The position numbers and the translations under genes were made by a program. 64,000 nucleotides of DNA, taken from contig VKHL01000101.1 of the NCBI GenBank assembly GCA_015146655.1, positions 1 through 64,000 of the forward strand. Direction: 5' to 3'. The notes below the pieces were generated by a model. That model did no database searches, was not told the origin of the DNA, and saw only the letters and a list, made by a program, of their open reading frames with translations. Of the stretch, positions 30,205 through 42,033 are shown piece by piece (positions within the stretch are counted from its first letter, which is position 1; every line of letters starts with the position of its first letter). This stretch comes from Ochromonas danica. Taxonomy: Eukaryota > Sar > Chrysophyceae > Chromulinales > Chromulinaceae.

Positions 30205-30906
30205 TTACGAAGTCTTAGTTTGTCCAGAATGAAGGTGTGAAGAAGTCAATAGACTACATAAATCCTTAGTACGACATACTCGCCCCATTTCCTCATCTTC
30301 TCGACGATGACTCATATCAATATATTCCATAAGATTCATAGCACTTGTCGCTTTCTCTCCCCGTAGATAAGGCCAGACAGGAAAGGATTGACCAGAGTTC
30401 AGCATGTGTGACCGATCGGAAGCAAAATGGACAAGAAATTTCTCCGCGGGGACAAGTCGAACCCATTGCTCATATTCACTCCTCATGGGAATAGAAGGAA
30501 AAGACCTTGCTATATACTCTTGAAGTGGTGTCACAAATGGCAACGATGTGTCAAAGTCCAACACAAGTGCCTTACCGCTGTCTTCTTCCAGAACACATGC
30601 CACAACATGATAGTCCCAAAAGACAGGATCACCTTGTTGTTGACACCAGATAGGAGTGGCTTTACTTTGACTTGATATAAAGACAGCAAAGAGATGATAA
30701 CCCAGTTGATCGTTGAAAGCAGTTCGATCATCACAGTCTCCAATTCTTGTTGTGGTAGAAGAGATGATAGATAGCAACTCTCTCAACAGGCAATAGATAT
30801 TCTCTTCACAAAAACAAGAAGTATAAGGAAAACCATGACGATGAGATGAACTCTTTACACATTGACTTTCTCGCTCTTTTATAACCTTCTCAATCCATTC
30901 TTCCAT
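30205..30906 (-). CDS. NTAQ1: Protein N-terminal glutamine amidohydrolase
   Basis: A 233-residue single exon. The family signature WDYHVV is present (FWDYHVVACV), and the catalytic Cys (YTSCFCEENIYCLL), His (in WDYHV) and Asp (VLDFDTSLPF) are all visible. NTAQ1 converts N-terminal Gln to Glu, feeding the Arg/N-degron pathway. The first in-frame ATG is at 30906; three upstream ATGs (30920-30912) are in another frame, and an in-frame TTG exists at 30927. The C-terminus is about 25 residues longer than core members need. It shares a roughly 100-bp promoter with the PheRS gene. Confidence 0.93.
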   Translation of the reverse strand: MEEWIEKVIKERESQCVKSSSHRHGFPYTSCFCEENIYCLLRELLSIISSTTTRIGDCDDRTAFNDQLGYHLFAVFISSQSKATPIWCQQQGDPVFWDYHVVACVLEEDSGKALVLDFDTSLPFVTPLQEYIARSFPSIPMRSEYEQWVRLVPAEKFLVHFASDRSHMLNSGQSFPVWPYLRGEKATSAMNLMEYIDMSHRREDEEMGRVCRTKDLCSLLTSSHLHSGQTKTS

Positions 30907-31005
30907 CTCCTCATCATCATGGAACAAACAAATTTGTTGAGATCATCGTGTTTCGTATTTTGGGGTTTTCGGGGATGGCGGCCTGCTTGTCGAGAGTTCT
31001 CGCGC

Positions 31006-32600
31006 ATGGTAAGAAGGGCTCTTCACACACCGCCTTCCTTGCAACAGAGACACGACGATATGGTGCAGACCCCAACTACTCCTAGTCTTGTCCTTCTTCT
31101 CTTGCTCCCCATGCTCAGAGCGTTTGGCTTTCGTGGTGGTTTATCATCTCGCCCTATCTTGCAACGTTCTGTGAGGCTTTTCAGTTATAAGCACCCTCAG
31201 AACAATGTCCCCGATAGTATCACTGAGAAGATAGGGAAAAACTTGCACCTTATCCCTAATCACCCTCTCAGTATCATTAAGAAAGAGTGAGTTTGATCTT
31301 TCTTGGACTTTCTATGACTCTTGGTCTGACTCGGGTTGTCTATTTGAATAGGATTGAGGACTATTGTAATAACTATGCCAAACAACACACTCAGCCACAG
31401 TTTCAGATCTTCGATAATCTCAAACCCATTGTTTCTACAAAGCAATGCTTTGATGATCTTCGTGTAGAGCCTACTCATGTCTCTCGTAGACCTTCAGACA
31501 CCTACTATATTGACCCTGACACGGTGAGTCCCTTGCTGAGGGAGGGCCTGATGAGCTTTGACTTTCAATGCTAGACTACCTTGATGGGTTATTTGTATGT
31601 TTTGGACTATATGTGAGCATTACTTCTGTGCGTGTGTGTGGAGATGTGGGTTTTCGTCATGTGGGTTCTAACTTGTCGACATTGTGTTTTTGATGGTGAC
31701 AGGTCCTGCGCACACACACTTCTGCCCATCAGACGCAGTTCATTTCGAATGGTGTTGAAGCTTTCTTGTGCTCTGGAGATGTTTATCGGCGTGATGAGAT
31801 TGACGCCTCTCACTACCCTGTATTCCATCAGGTATGACACTCTGTCTTAATCTCCCTCTCCCTCGTAGAACTAGTAAATGACAGCCCTGGTTGTTCTATG
31901 TGGTTAGATGGAAGGTGTGCGTATCTATAAGAATGGCAATGGGACTGTTGATCCTAAAGCAATCGAGCATGACTTAAAAGACTTGCTAACGGGTCTTGCC
32001 CGTCACCTTTTCGGTAATGTGGAGATACGATGGCGCGAAGATTACTTCCCCTTTACTCAACCATCTTTCGAACTGGAAGTTCTCTTCAATGAAAAGTGGT
32101 TAGAGGTGCTGGGCTGTGGTGTAATTCATCACGAGGTGTTGCAAAATGCTGGCCGTCCTCAGGATGCTGGTTGGGCGTTTGGTCTGGGCTTGGAGCGCTT
32201 GGCCATGGTGCTCTTTGATATTCCAGATATTCGCCTCTTTTGGTCAAATGATGTTCGCTTCCTATCACAATTTCAAGCTGGGAAGCTCACCAAGTTTAAG
32301 CCTTTCTCTAAATACCCTCTTTGCTACAAGGATATGAGCTTCTGGTTGCCTGAAGAGAGCGGAGAAAAAGTCTTCCATCCCAATGATCTCTATGAGCTCA
32401 TTCGCGATGTAGCTGGAGATATTGCCGAGAAGGTTGAACAGTTTGATGAGTTCACTCACCCTAAGACTGGTCGCAAGTCTCAAGCATATCGTATCGTCTA
32501 TCGTCACATGGAGCGCTCCTTGACGAATGAAGAGGTAGATGAGATCCAAGCACAAGTACGCAAGCTTGCGGAAGAGAAACTGAAAGTAACTTTACGATAA
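31006..32600 (+). CDS. FARS2: Phenylalanyl-tRNA synthetase, mitochondrial/organellar
   Basis: Four exons: 31006-31286, 31352-31523, 31703-31831, 31908-32600 (424 residues). Joins restore [24 protein letters not shown] and HYPVFHQ|MEGVRIY, the last two being class II motif 2 sequence of PheRS. Motif 3 reads [16 protein letters not shown]. The C-terminus ([10 protein letters not shown]...[13 protein letters not shown]) is the FDX-ACB anticodon-binding domain, as in monomeric organellar enzymes. The start is uncertain: ATG 31006 gives a long leader, while ATG 31111 gives a textbook mitochondrial presequence ([13 protein letters not shown]...RSVRLFSY). ATG 30975 lies in another frame and would need an intron that does not keep phase. 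Confidence 0.93.
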
Positions 32601-32938
32601 ATATTTAGCGTTAGATAATAACAAGTGTTAACTAAACAATAAAGTCATTCTGAGATTTTTGTGACTTTCACTGGCAGAAGCAGCAATGAAACGCAATGAA
32701 AGATACAATTGTTGTCTCAACTAAGGTATCTTCGACAATAGGAGGGCCATGAGTATATGTAAAAGTTCCTCTAACCTGTCAAAATCAAAGATTCCATGGA
32801 ATTCCATGGAAGCAGCCAAGACTGGGAGGAGGAGATTCTTGTCCTTGGAATCGCTTTGAAGAAGTGTTGGTCAGTACGATTATTACAAGACCTTTCGTGA
32901 AGCTTTCCTCTCTTCTTCTTCTTGTTGGAAGAAGAAGA
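32601..32938. other. Intergenic with 20-bp perfect palindrome
   Basis: At 32792-32811 the sequence TTCCATGGAATTCCATGGAA is its own reverse complement. It contains two ATGs upstream of the FPGS start in other frames (short upstream ORFs). The preceding stretch holds the 3' flank of PheRS. Confidence 0.8.
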
Positions 32939-34615
32939 ATGACCGCGACCTCCACTTCCCCCTCATCTTCCATCCTAGAGATCTATTCTCCATCCTTAAT
33001 ACAAAGTTATCCAGATACACTTCGTTTTCTTCAATCTCTCAATAAAAAGTTGAAGACAGATGGTGTATTAGCACCAACTTCTTCCTCTATTGATCATGTT
33101 CGTACACTGTATAATGCTCTAGGTAGACCTCTGGATGATATCCCTGTAGTACATGTTGGAGGAACGAATGGAAAAGGAAGCGTCTGCTATAAGATTGCAT
33201 CTGCTCTCACGGTGAAAGGTTATAAAACTGGTCTCTTTGTCAGTCCACATTTGATGAGCTATAGAGAAAGAGCACAAGTTGATCATCAACTCATCTCGAA
33301 GGAAGATGTTGTACGCCATCTAACCACATTAGTCCAGCTCTGTGCATCCTACTCCTTACCAGCGACTGAGTTTGAACTTTCTTTCTTGCTTGCAGCACTT
33401 CACTTTCAAGTACAGAAATGTGATGTAGTAGTGTTGGAAGTTGGCTGTGGTGGACGATATGATGCCACCAATGTGGTGAATAATACTACCCTTGCTATCC
33501 TCACTAGCGTCGCCTTGGATCATACCGCTATACTTGGTAACACAGTTGAGGAGATTGCTAAAGTAAAAGCAGGTATCTTTCGTAATGCTAAACCAGTGTT
33601 AGTAGGTCCTGGTGTTCCTTTCAAAATAGTGGAAGAAGAAGCAACTAAATGTGGAGCAGTTCTTTATCAATTGCCAACTTTCTTGTCAAGTAAAGGTATA
33701 GTAATGGAGCCTGATCAGATTAACTATTTGCTTAGCTTAGAGGCTGTGCGGTTGTTGAGGAAGATTCTGCCTCCGCGAAGCAATTGTTTGGATGAGAATG
33801 ATGAGGATGGGCCAGAAAGAGAACAAGTGCTAGCGGCATTACGACAATTACCTCCTTGTCGGTGGCAACAGATACTCTATCAGCATCCTTCTTATGGCGT
33901 AGATATCGAAGTCATTCTCGATGTCGCACACAATCCTGCTGCTCTAGAGGCGCTTTTGCATCGTTTGGATGGTTACTTGCCAGCAGGCCTAGCAGACAAA
34001 ACAGGGATAACAAGCAATAGCAAGGATGATGAAAACCACAATAACGATCGTGAAGCTATAGTGCATGTGGTGTATGCGGCGTCAAGGACAAAAGACATGC
34101 GGTCGTGTCTGCATCTGCTCGCTGATCATCTTCCTCTTTCCTCTATCCACCTAACGCAGGTACAGTAAACCTGTCTCTTACTCATGTGCTTTTCCAATGT
34201 ACTAATCTACTCTTCTTCTTTTCTATCTTAGTCCACCAACTGGCGTGCTGTTTCGGCTCAATGGCTGAGAAGGATCTTCGAGGAAGAGACTGGGAAACAG
34301 TTACCTGAAACGGAAGATGAAGATGCTAGTAAGATGTTGACTAGAGTGTTAGATACAGCTGCTAAGGAGAAGATAAGCTATGAGTCTATTGAAGCTGAAG
34401 GAAGAAAACGGAAGAGGAAGGTAGTGGTAGTAATCTGTGGTACAGGTTGTATCATGCCCATAGCACGAAGACTAGTCGGTATCCATGAACCTAGGTATGT
34501 GTTTTCTTCAGTACTTCATTTTTGGTTGATTTACTTAATCTCCTATGTATATAGTGATGAGGAAGACTTAGCGAACGATGCACAGCAGCCCAAGATAGAA
34601 GCCAGGGTTGTATGA
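32939..34615 (+). CDS. FPGS: Folylpolyglutamate / dihydrofolate synthase
   Basis: Three exons: 32939-34159, 34232-34494, 34555-34615 (514 residues). Mur-ligase motifs: HVGGTNGKGSVCYKIA (P-loop), SPHLMSYRERAQVD, VVLEVGCGGRYDATN and LTSVALDHTAILGNTVEEIAKVKAGI; the C-terminal domain reads DVAHNPAALEALLHRL. The enzyme adds glutamate to folates. The ATG at 32939 is the first in frame, although the frame stays open upstream without ATG and that part could encode a basic leader if another start exists. Last two introns end in clear pyrimidine tracts. The tail DEEDLANDAQQPK is short and acidic. Confidence 0.92.
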
Positions 34616-35077
34616 ATCCTCACTGGAAAATACCTGTAGCAAAAGAAGAATGGAAATTGTATTTTATTTCCTTTGATTAAATTAGGTTGAACTATTAACT
34701 TGAACATAGTCTCTCCTCGGCAATAAAATCATCTCCTTAGTTCTATATTTTCTCTTCTGACCTTCCAGCGGGTGATTTCGATTCGGGCATCACCCGCATA
34801 TGGGAAAACAACCCTTTAATGTTGTTGTGCTATGTTGTTGGTCAGTCTGGGGAGAATGTGTGTACGGAAGAGACAAAATGAAAGGTAAAACGATAGAGAA
34901 TATTGCGTTTATTTTAAGCATCAACGACGAGATCCCTCATGCTTGTTATATCACAATCAAACAATTGATTGGGAATTTAGACAATTTACTGCTGTATAGA
35001 TAGTCCAAACTCCCACGCAACTAACAACAACGGAGCAGCAGAGTTTTCCACAACTATAGACTAACTCTAAATCAGCT
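34616..35077. other. Intergenic with perfect 9-bp stem hairpin and a 67-codon ATG frame
   Basis: GCGGGTGAT (34768-34776) and ATCACCCGC (34789-34797) pair perfectly around a 12-base loop. Three bases downstream an ATG (34800) opens a 67-codon frame ending at 35003 with no recognised motif. The stem is GC-rich in AT-rich surroundings. Confidence 0.6.
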
Positions 35078-35786
35078 ATGATGGCAATCCCTAGAATTCT
35101 TTGTGGTCGTAACAACTCATTTCCTAGAGTAGTTCATCGTTCTATTCGCTTATTTTCTTCTTCAGAGTCTTCTTCTTCCGGATCAGAGAAGGTCATCTAT
35201 GAAGGCAAAGTGAGCAAGCGATTACGTACTTTAAAACGAATTTCTGTTGCTTCTAGTTTAGCAAGTGTCACTATTTTGGTAAGTTCACCTTCTCCGTAGA
35301 CAGTGTTCTAAGTGGTGGTCTGACATGATATGATGACTTTGTGTTGTGTCTTCTGTATGATGATTGATGATGATCTACCAGCCACTTTCTGTGCAGATCG
35401 TCTCCGGTATGCTTCCTATTGCAGCACAAGTAGCCATGGCAGGAACAATTTTCTTTACTTCTCTTTCTTCGACTGCCTTCTTACAACTTGTTGCTTCCCC
35501 TTATGTTTGTCGTATTGTGGAAATTACCAACCCATCCACTGCCACGACAACAACAGCAACAACAGATACAACAAGTGAAGTCAAGAAAAGGGAACAAAGA
35601 CGTTTCCGTGGTACAAAATTAACTTTTCTAGGAGGAACAAAAGAGTTTGAGTTTACATTAGCGGATATTTCTAAACCAGCTGCTCATCCATTTGGTAGTT
35701 GTCAGTTGAAAGGTCTAGGATCTTTATATGTCTATGGAGGAAATGTGCTGGACAAAGATGTTCGTACAGCTATGACCAAGGATTGA
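35078..35786 (+). CDS. TMEM70-like mitochondrial membrane protein
   Basis: Two exons, 35078-35278 and 35382-35786, give 201 residues; a later acceptor at 35396 would also keep frame and drop five residues. The N-terminus (RILCGRNNSFPRVVHRSIRLFSSSE) looks like a mitochondrial presequence. The body follows the TMEM70/TMEM186/TMEM223 plan: VIYEGKVSKRLRTLKRISVASSL, a first hydrophobic segment, a Thr-rich lumenal loop after YVCRIVEI, and a C-terminal FRGTKLTFLGGTKEFEFTLADI. TMEM70 relatives help assemble ATP synthase or other respiratory complexes. Family call is moderate; partner unknown. Confidence 0.65.
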
Positions 35787-36148
35787 TTAGTTGGAACATA
35801 CATATGTAGAGGATATCTTAAGGTAGAAAGCTCTAACCCTAACTTACTGATGACAAATGTAAAAGGAATGGACCGATTATCATCATCACACACAATGGGT
35901 TCATTCATTTGTTACACATACAGATATCTGCAGACCTATACCTACCTAGACCAATCTAAAACATTCTGTACACAGAGTCTAAAAGCAAAAGGGCATGTGG
36001 CACTACTATAAATGAGACAGGCATTCTTTTTCACTATGCCAGTCAGAGCTAGTAATCGTCGAAATCACAACACGTCAAATCATGCAATTCTTTGAAAGAC
36101 AATTATCCTGCTTAATCTAACCCATCAGTCTTCCTGATAGAGTACAGT
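35787..36148. other. Intergenic, nothing recognised
   Basis: 362 bp between convergent genes. A CTAACCCTAAC word (telomere-type permutation) occurs near 35834 but is too short to mean much. Confidence 0.5.
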
Positions 36149-37599
36149 CTAAGGTATGCAAGTTGATCTTGCAAAACCTATTCTTTGCTGCTGAATATCA
36201 AATATTGTATTATAATTGACAATAAAATTAGCACCCAATACTGCTCCAGAGGGTTCGGTTAAATAGATGCGAGGGGTGTATGTATCAGCTGTTGCTCCTG
36301 CTGCAGATTGTTTTTCCATGTAGGCATTAGGATGGACACGAATATCCACAGGCTTACCATCCAATCCTTCCAAGCGATAGATAATAATGGGAAGACTGTG
36401 GAATCGCTTGCTATCCAGTTTCATGGGTTTATTATCATAGTCGAGCTTGGTCAAACTCTGGAAAAGGGCTCTAAAATGACCAGCAACAGTTACTGGTAGG
36501 TAGGTATCTGTAGTGCCGGAGTCTACGATACTGCCTTTACTACCCAATCCACTTGCTAAAGGTCCTCCAATACTTTTTGCTTCACTATCTCCAGGGCGAA
36601 TCATGAGGATATCAATCAGGTGAACAGTAAACCATCCCCTAGGTCGAGTGAGTTTAGCATAGATCACTTCGCTGGGTTGGTTATTATAGACATGTAATGA
36701 GCTATCCACACCACCAAAGGTTACCATACCACCACCATGACGAAAACAAAGCGCAAACATCTTTGTAGATGTGATTTGATGCTTGTATAGCTGGTAGGGA
36801 AGTGTCTCATCGGAAGCTGATAATCCCATAATTCCATCCACATACTGCGTACGAAACAATCCTGCTTCATAGTCTTGGCAACCAAACTCAAAAGGTACGC
36901 TACGATTTTCAACTTGTTCTTGATCTGGAAGCTTCTCACCACCGATGAAGACCTTGTCAATAACCTTATAAGCATGCCAACTGCTGCCTTCACTATAGGA
37001 CTGTCGAAAGAAACACTTGGAAGATGATTGAATGATCCCGCAACTCTTTATAGCAGATGAAGAAGATTTTGAAGGATCAAAATAAGGATCCATCTAATAT
37101 AACACAGTACATAAGATATGGTCAAACATGAAACACACATTCACAATGAAAGAGGGAGGGATCTTACATGTTTGCCACATTTACATCCTACACAAGGAAA
37201 TGCTGTATGATGACTACCAGTATCCATAATAACAGAAACTCGTTGAGGTGGATTCCCAACCCAAAGAAATGAATAATGTATCCCACGACCTTGATAGAGT
37301 GGAGCGATACTACTACTATCGGATGATTCTGCATACTCATCGGAAAGGACACGGTGATTCAGATCAGCTTCTCTATGAATTAGATCCAGACGAATTGCTG
37401 GTCGTGGAAATTCATTTTCTCTTGCAAAGGGTTGTCTATCTAGAGTAGTGATTGTCTCATTCTTGCTCAATTGTGTTTGATTTGTTGTTGTTCGTAGATA
37501 ATTCGCATTGGTGGAAGAAGGACAGGAAAGAAAGATGCAAATAAAATAATACTGCAGAAAAATCATAATCAAGGTCATCATCTTCCTGATTATTATCAT
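36149..37599 (-). CDS. Pepsin-like aspartic protease, secreted or vacuolar
   Basis: Two exons on the minus strand, 37599-37168 and 37093-36149, give 458 residues; the join reads CGKH|MDPYFDPSKSSS. The start MIIIRKMMTLIMIFLQYYF provides a signal peptide. Both catalytic aspartates of family A1 are present: VIMDTGSHHTAFPC and IVDSGTTDTYLPV. The segment between them includes DGIMGLSASDETLPYQL and GMVTFGGVD, as in pepsin-fold proteases. The N-terminal stretch to about residue 105 would be the propeptide. The end FARSTCIP lacks a clear GPI or membrane anchor. Several N-glycosylation sites lie near the N-terminus. Confidence 0.9.
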
Positions 37600-38261
37600 T
37601 GAAATTACTATCAATATAGCAGGTTAGGAGAGATGATGATAGTTGTTGCTACGCGCTCTCTGATGGGATGATGGCGGATCACTGTATGATACTATCAGAT
37701 ATGATGGTGAGAGATTTTTACCACAGAAATGTGGAGAAAATAACACGAATTGAGGGTTTACCAAATCTCCATCACAGCACCCTGTTTTGCGCCATTTTAT
37801 GTTCTCTGGTGTGTGTGCCAAAATTGGCTGTAGAAGGCGAAATTTTGGACTTGTAAATATGAAATGCTGATATAGATAAATGATACTAGATACTCGTATG
37901 CAAAACTCTTTTGTCATGCATTTTGTCATGCCTAAATTGGAAGAGCAATGTTGTAAAATATTGGTTGAAGAAACGGTTGACTCAGAATGTAAAAATTTAC
38001 TCGCAACGTGCTAGAAATATGGTAAATCAGCGATATCTAGATACAACTTTCAAAGAGAGAATGCTTTATTAGTTGTTAGTTGTTTTTTGCTTGTCATACT
38101 TCCAACCATGCAATTGCTGTAAGCAGGATATTTACATCTTCCTCATGCGAAAAAGCAGCTTTTCGGGATGGTGATTGGGAGAATAAAGTTCAAAAAGGAG
38201 GGTTTTGTCTCCTCCTCCCAATCTGACATCCATCAATCATCACATGAATGGCTTTTAATGA
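37600..38261. promoter_or_regulatory. Bidirectional intergenic region with nested inverted repeat
   Basis: 662 bp between the divergent protease and DEAD-box genes. GATTGGGAG (38173-38181) and CTCCCAATC (38215-38223) are perfect inverted repeats with an inner AGGAG/CTCCT pair. Small open frames here have no motif. Confidence 0.5.
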
Positions 38262-41048
38262 ATGATGATGGCAACAACAATTAAGAAAAGAAAGACACTA
38301 CGCCAAGGAGGTCAAGTATTAAGAAAAGGAATTAGTTCTCATGGATCCTTTGGTGAAGGATATTGGGATTCTTTAAAGTGGAAAGCAGTGGATGTGTCGG
38401 GGGAGAATTTGGGTGACTTTGGGGACAGGTCAGCCAATCCCATTATAACTCACATCTATGGTCTTTGTTTGCTGAGTATGCTCTACATTGTATAGTGTAT
38501 TTTTAGGCTTAGAAGAGCTTGATGCTTCTGCTTTCCTTCCCTCCACAACTTCCAATGAAGAAACCAGCTCAGGTAAGAAGAAGAAGGACAAGACCAAGAA
38601 GCGTAAGCACGAAGAAGAAGGAGAAGGAAAAGATGAAGGCGAAGATAATAAAATTGGTGATGGTGAAGTGCCCGAAGATATTGAGCCAAGTATCCCACAA
38701 AAGAAGTCATCCAAGAAAAAGAAGAAAACTGTGTCAGCTCAACAGCAGGAAGCTCCAACCAACACCAACACTATGGAAATGGATACTGAAACGGAAAGAT
38801 CTCAGACATTCAAGAATGACGTCGATACCTCTTCAATCATAGCTGAGGCTGTCAAAGAGAGCAGTGTATGGGGCAGTCAATTGTCACTGTCCACCTGTAT
38901 GGTCAACACTTTATTAGCTCAAGATTTTGCTGAACCAACTCCTATCCAACAGGCTGCCATCCAGATTACTCGTAGAGGATTATTAGATATTGTTGGTGTA
39001 GCAGAGACTGGCTCTGGAAAGACTCTGGTAAGTGTACATTTTCCACTTTGTTGTTTCGATGTTGTCATTTCATAAATGAGGAATGCAATTGTTTCTAGGC
39101 CTTTACTCTTCCTATCATTGAGTCGATCTTGTTAAATTGGTCAGATCTTGAACAATCAAATACTCCTTTCGCTCTTGTCATCACACCAACTCGTGAGTTG
39201 GCCTTGCAAATCAGTAATATCTTCAAAGATGTCTCAAGTGCTGTGATGGCTCATATCTTTAAGAATGTTGATATGAAGAAAACGAAGATACCCAAAATCC
39301 ATGTGACATCTATTATTGGAGGATTCTCTGACCTCAAACAGCGTCGTTTGTTGTCTGAATCGAATAAGCTACATGTCATCATTGCAACTCCTGGTCGATT
39401 GCTCGAGTTGATGAATGATATCTCTGTTAGCAAGCTTCAAGATCTCAGTGGGTTGAGATATCTAGTTGTTGATGAAGCTGATCGAATTATGGAAGACGGT
39501 CATTTTGCTGAGGTGAGGAAGATTATGGAAGTTATCCGCGATCATGAAAGTATTGCTGCAAAAGGGCAAGATGTACGGACTGTTTTAGATCAACGTCAAC
39601 GTGGAGATGATGTAAAATATTACAGTGACGAAGAACAAGAGGATGGAGAAGAAAGTAATAGAAAAGTTGGTGAGGTGAATCTGGAAGAATATACTCTCCC
39701 GCCAGAAATGCTCGAGGGAGAAATGCCAAGTGGTACGTCATCCCATGAGAAGCCAGCACAGCAGAATAGCGACGCTGTTGTTCGACCCATTACCAGACAG
39801 ACCCTTCTCTTCTCTGCTACGGCCATTGAGCGTGCAGGTAAGACCATAAAGAACAAGAAGCAACAAGCAGTGAAATTGCATGGCACAGTTCGTGGGTTAG
39901 TATCAGGTTATGCTCTAAATCAACCTATCAAGGAGCTTTTGTCTGCTGTAGGTACTCAGAAGATTATTGAAGTAGTCGATGCAACTCATTTCACTTCACC
40001 AGCTTCACAAGAAGGCTCCAATAGCTTAGAAGTAGTTAAAGGTCAGGCTAAAAAGAGCAAGGAGAGTGAAGAAGATGATAAAGATGAGATCGAAATGAAT
40101 ATTGCCTTACCTAGCACTCTCAAGCAGTTGGAAATTCATTGCACAAACGAAGATAAAGATGTTTTCACTTATTATTATCTCTATAAGAATCTGGGTCGCT
40201 CTTTGATCTTTGTTAATTCTATCAAATGTGCCAAGAGATTATTAAACATTCTGACTGTCTTGGGACTGTCTTGTCATGCGCTTCATGCTGATATGGAACA
40301 AAAGCAGCGTGTTTCAACCTTGGAATCGTATAGTAAGAAGATTAATAGCTGTCTTATTGCAACTGATGTAGCAGCAAGAGGTCTTGATATTAAGAATATC
40401 AATCATGTCTTACACTATGACATTGCTCGTACCCCTCAACTCTATGTGCATCGCTCAGGTCGTACGGCTCGTGCTAATGCCAAGGGTACCTCTATCTCCA
40501 TTGTTACACCCGAGGATAACCAAGCTCATATAGCCATTTGTACCTCTCTCATCGCGTCATCACGCACTGGCAAGAAGATTCCTAGCTTCCCAAAGCTGGA
40601 GGTTGATTTGAGCCTTGTGGGTAGAATTCGTGATCGTGTGAAATTGGCCAAGAAGGTAAGGCACCCTATCCTATCTTCGTGCTCTGGGGTGTGATAGCTG
40701 TTATTGATCATTCGATTTGTGTGTAAATCACAGATTTTCAACCTATCTCACAAACTAAATCAACAAACAAAAGAGACAAATTGGATTAAGTTCCAAGCTA
40801 AGCAGAGTGAACTAGACTTGGATGAGGAGTTGCTTCATGAGACAGGGCATAGTGCTGACCAACGTGAGCAACAAAACAAGCAGAAAGCTGAGCTGCGTAA
40901 CCTTAGACAGGAACTCAAGGTGTTGCTAACACAACCAATCGAGTTGGACACGGTATTCACTGCTAGTGGTAGTCGAGCTGGTTTAGGATCGATGCAGAGC
41001 GTGCAAGATTGGAAGAAAAGAGGGTCTTTCTTTGTCTATGCAAAGTAA
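38262..41048 (+). CDS. DDX24: DEAD-box RNA helicase, DDX24 / Mak5 type
   Basis: Four exons: 38262-38428, 38496-39027, 39099-40655, 40734-41048 (856 residues). Exon 1 gives the DDX24-like WKAVDV and the first join DFGD|SVFLGLEELDA restores the conserved F-x-G-L-E-E block. A Lys-rich linker follows. Helicase motifs: PTPIQQAAI (Q), AETGSGKT|LAFTLP (I, split by intron 2), TPTRELALQ (Ia), VDEADRIM (II), LLFSATA (III), FVNSIKCA (IV), ATDVAARGLDI (V), HRSGRTARA (VI). A long acidic insert between motifs II and III, and another before motif IV, match the DDX24/Mak5 group, which acts in 60S ribosome assembly. The C-terminal exon is Gln/Lys-rich coiled coil. Confidence 0.92.
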
Positions 41049-41299
41049 TGTAGCTATTGTCTTTCAAACAGGTTTAATAAAAGTGGATGACTTAACAAGT
41101 TACAGTCAAAAAGAAATATTGAAAACAAACTTCAACAAAGGAATCGAAATACCCTATTAAAGAAAGAAAGATAGCAATAGCGATACGATTGCCATCGTAG
41201 CATTATGACATGGTACCATAGCATACCACATCATATCTTATCATACATCAGATCACAAGTCATGAACACCATCGCGATGAAAGATAAATCTCAGATTGG
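41049..41299. other. Short intergenic region, convergent genes
   Basis: 251 bp with CATCATATC-type low-complexity words; no feature. Confidence 0.4.
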
Positions 41300-42033
41300 C
41301 TAGACTGTAGCATCTTCATCCGATTGACTATCATCAGGCAAGGGATAAACTTTGAGTTCTTTATATCCACTTCCATTAGGACCAAGATCAGGTTCTCGTC
41401 GAAAGAGTGCTTGATCAATTTCCAGCAAACTAATCTCAGCGGTTGTATAGATTCGATTTCCAGATAAGAGATGACCACCAATTGTTACTCCTTTTTCATC
41501 TGACACAGAGATATGAACATGACCATCACCTGAATAGTTCTTATGATGAATTTGTTGGAAGTCAATCATTCCCACTAATGAGACAATTTCAAAATGTCCC
41601 GTTAAAGAAGTTCCATTTTCATCATTGGCATAACGAATATTGGTATCGGTTAGTGATCCAACACATGATAAAATAGTAGCAGCTTTGATTTCATTGAAAC
41701 GAGCATATTTACATAAGCTATCTCTTAGATCTTCACCTGGTTGCAGTCGAAGAATATGAACTTTTGAACCAGTGAAACTTGCTGTCTCATGTAGAAGTAC
41801 TTTCCTGTCATACCAAGCTTTATCCTCTAATATTAACCATACAACATAAATCAGCCATTGTCGTTTATGGTAGGTCGTCAGACATTCTCACCTGCTGGAC
41901 TCCATTCCAATGGATCTTTTGTTGTTCCTTTTAATGCTCCTTCTATTTGTTGAGGAATAATCTCTTTACCATTAGCGTAAAGTCCATAAAAAATAGGCAT
42001 GAAAAAGAAAAGGAAAGCTGCAACTAGTTCCAT
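41300..42033 (-). CDS. PPC/DUF296 domain protein with N-terminal membrane segment
   Basis: Two exons on the minus strand, 42033-41892 and 41826-41300, give 222 residues; the join creates a Glu codon before DKAWYDRK. Residues 1-20 (MELVAAFLFFFMPIFYGLY) form a signal anchor. The PPC (DUF296, PF03479) domain spans about 65-185: HILRLQPGEDLRDSL, ILSCVGSLTDTNIRYA, LTGHFEIVSLVGM, DGHVHISVSDEKG and GGHLLSGNRIYTTAEI. Plant PPC domains are joined to AT-hooks and nuclear; this one has none, and the membrane leader points elsewhere. Its acidic tail ends SQSDEDATV. Confidence 0.8.
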
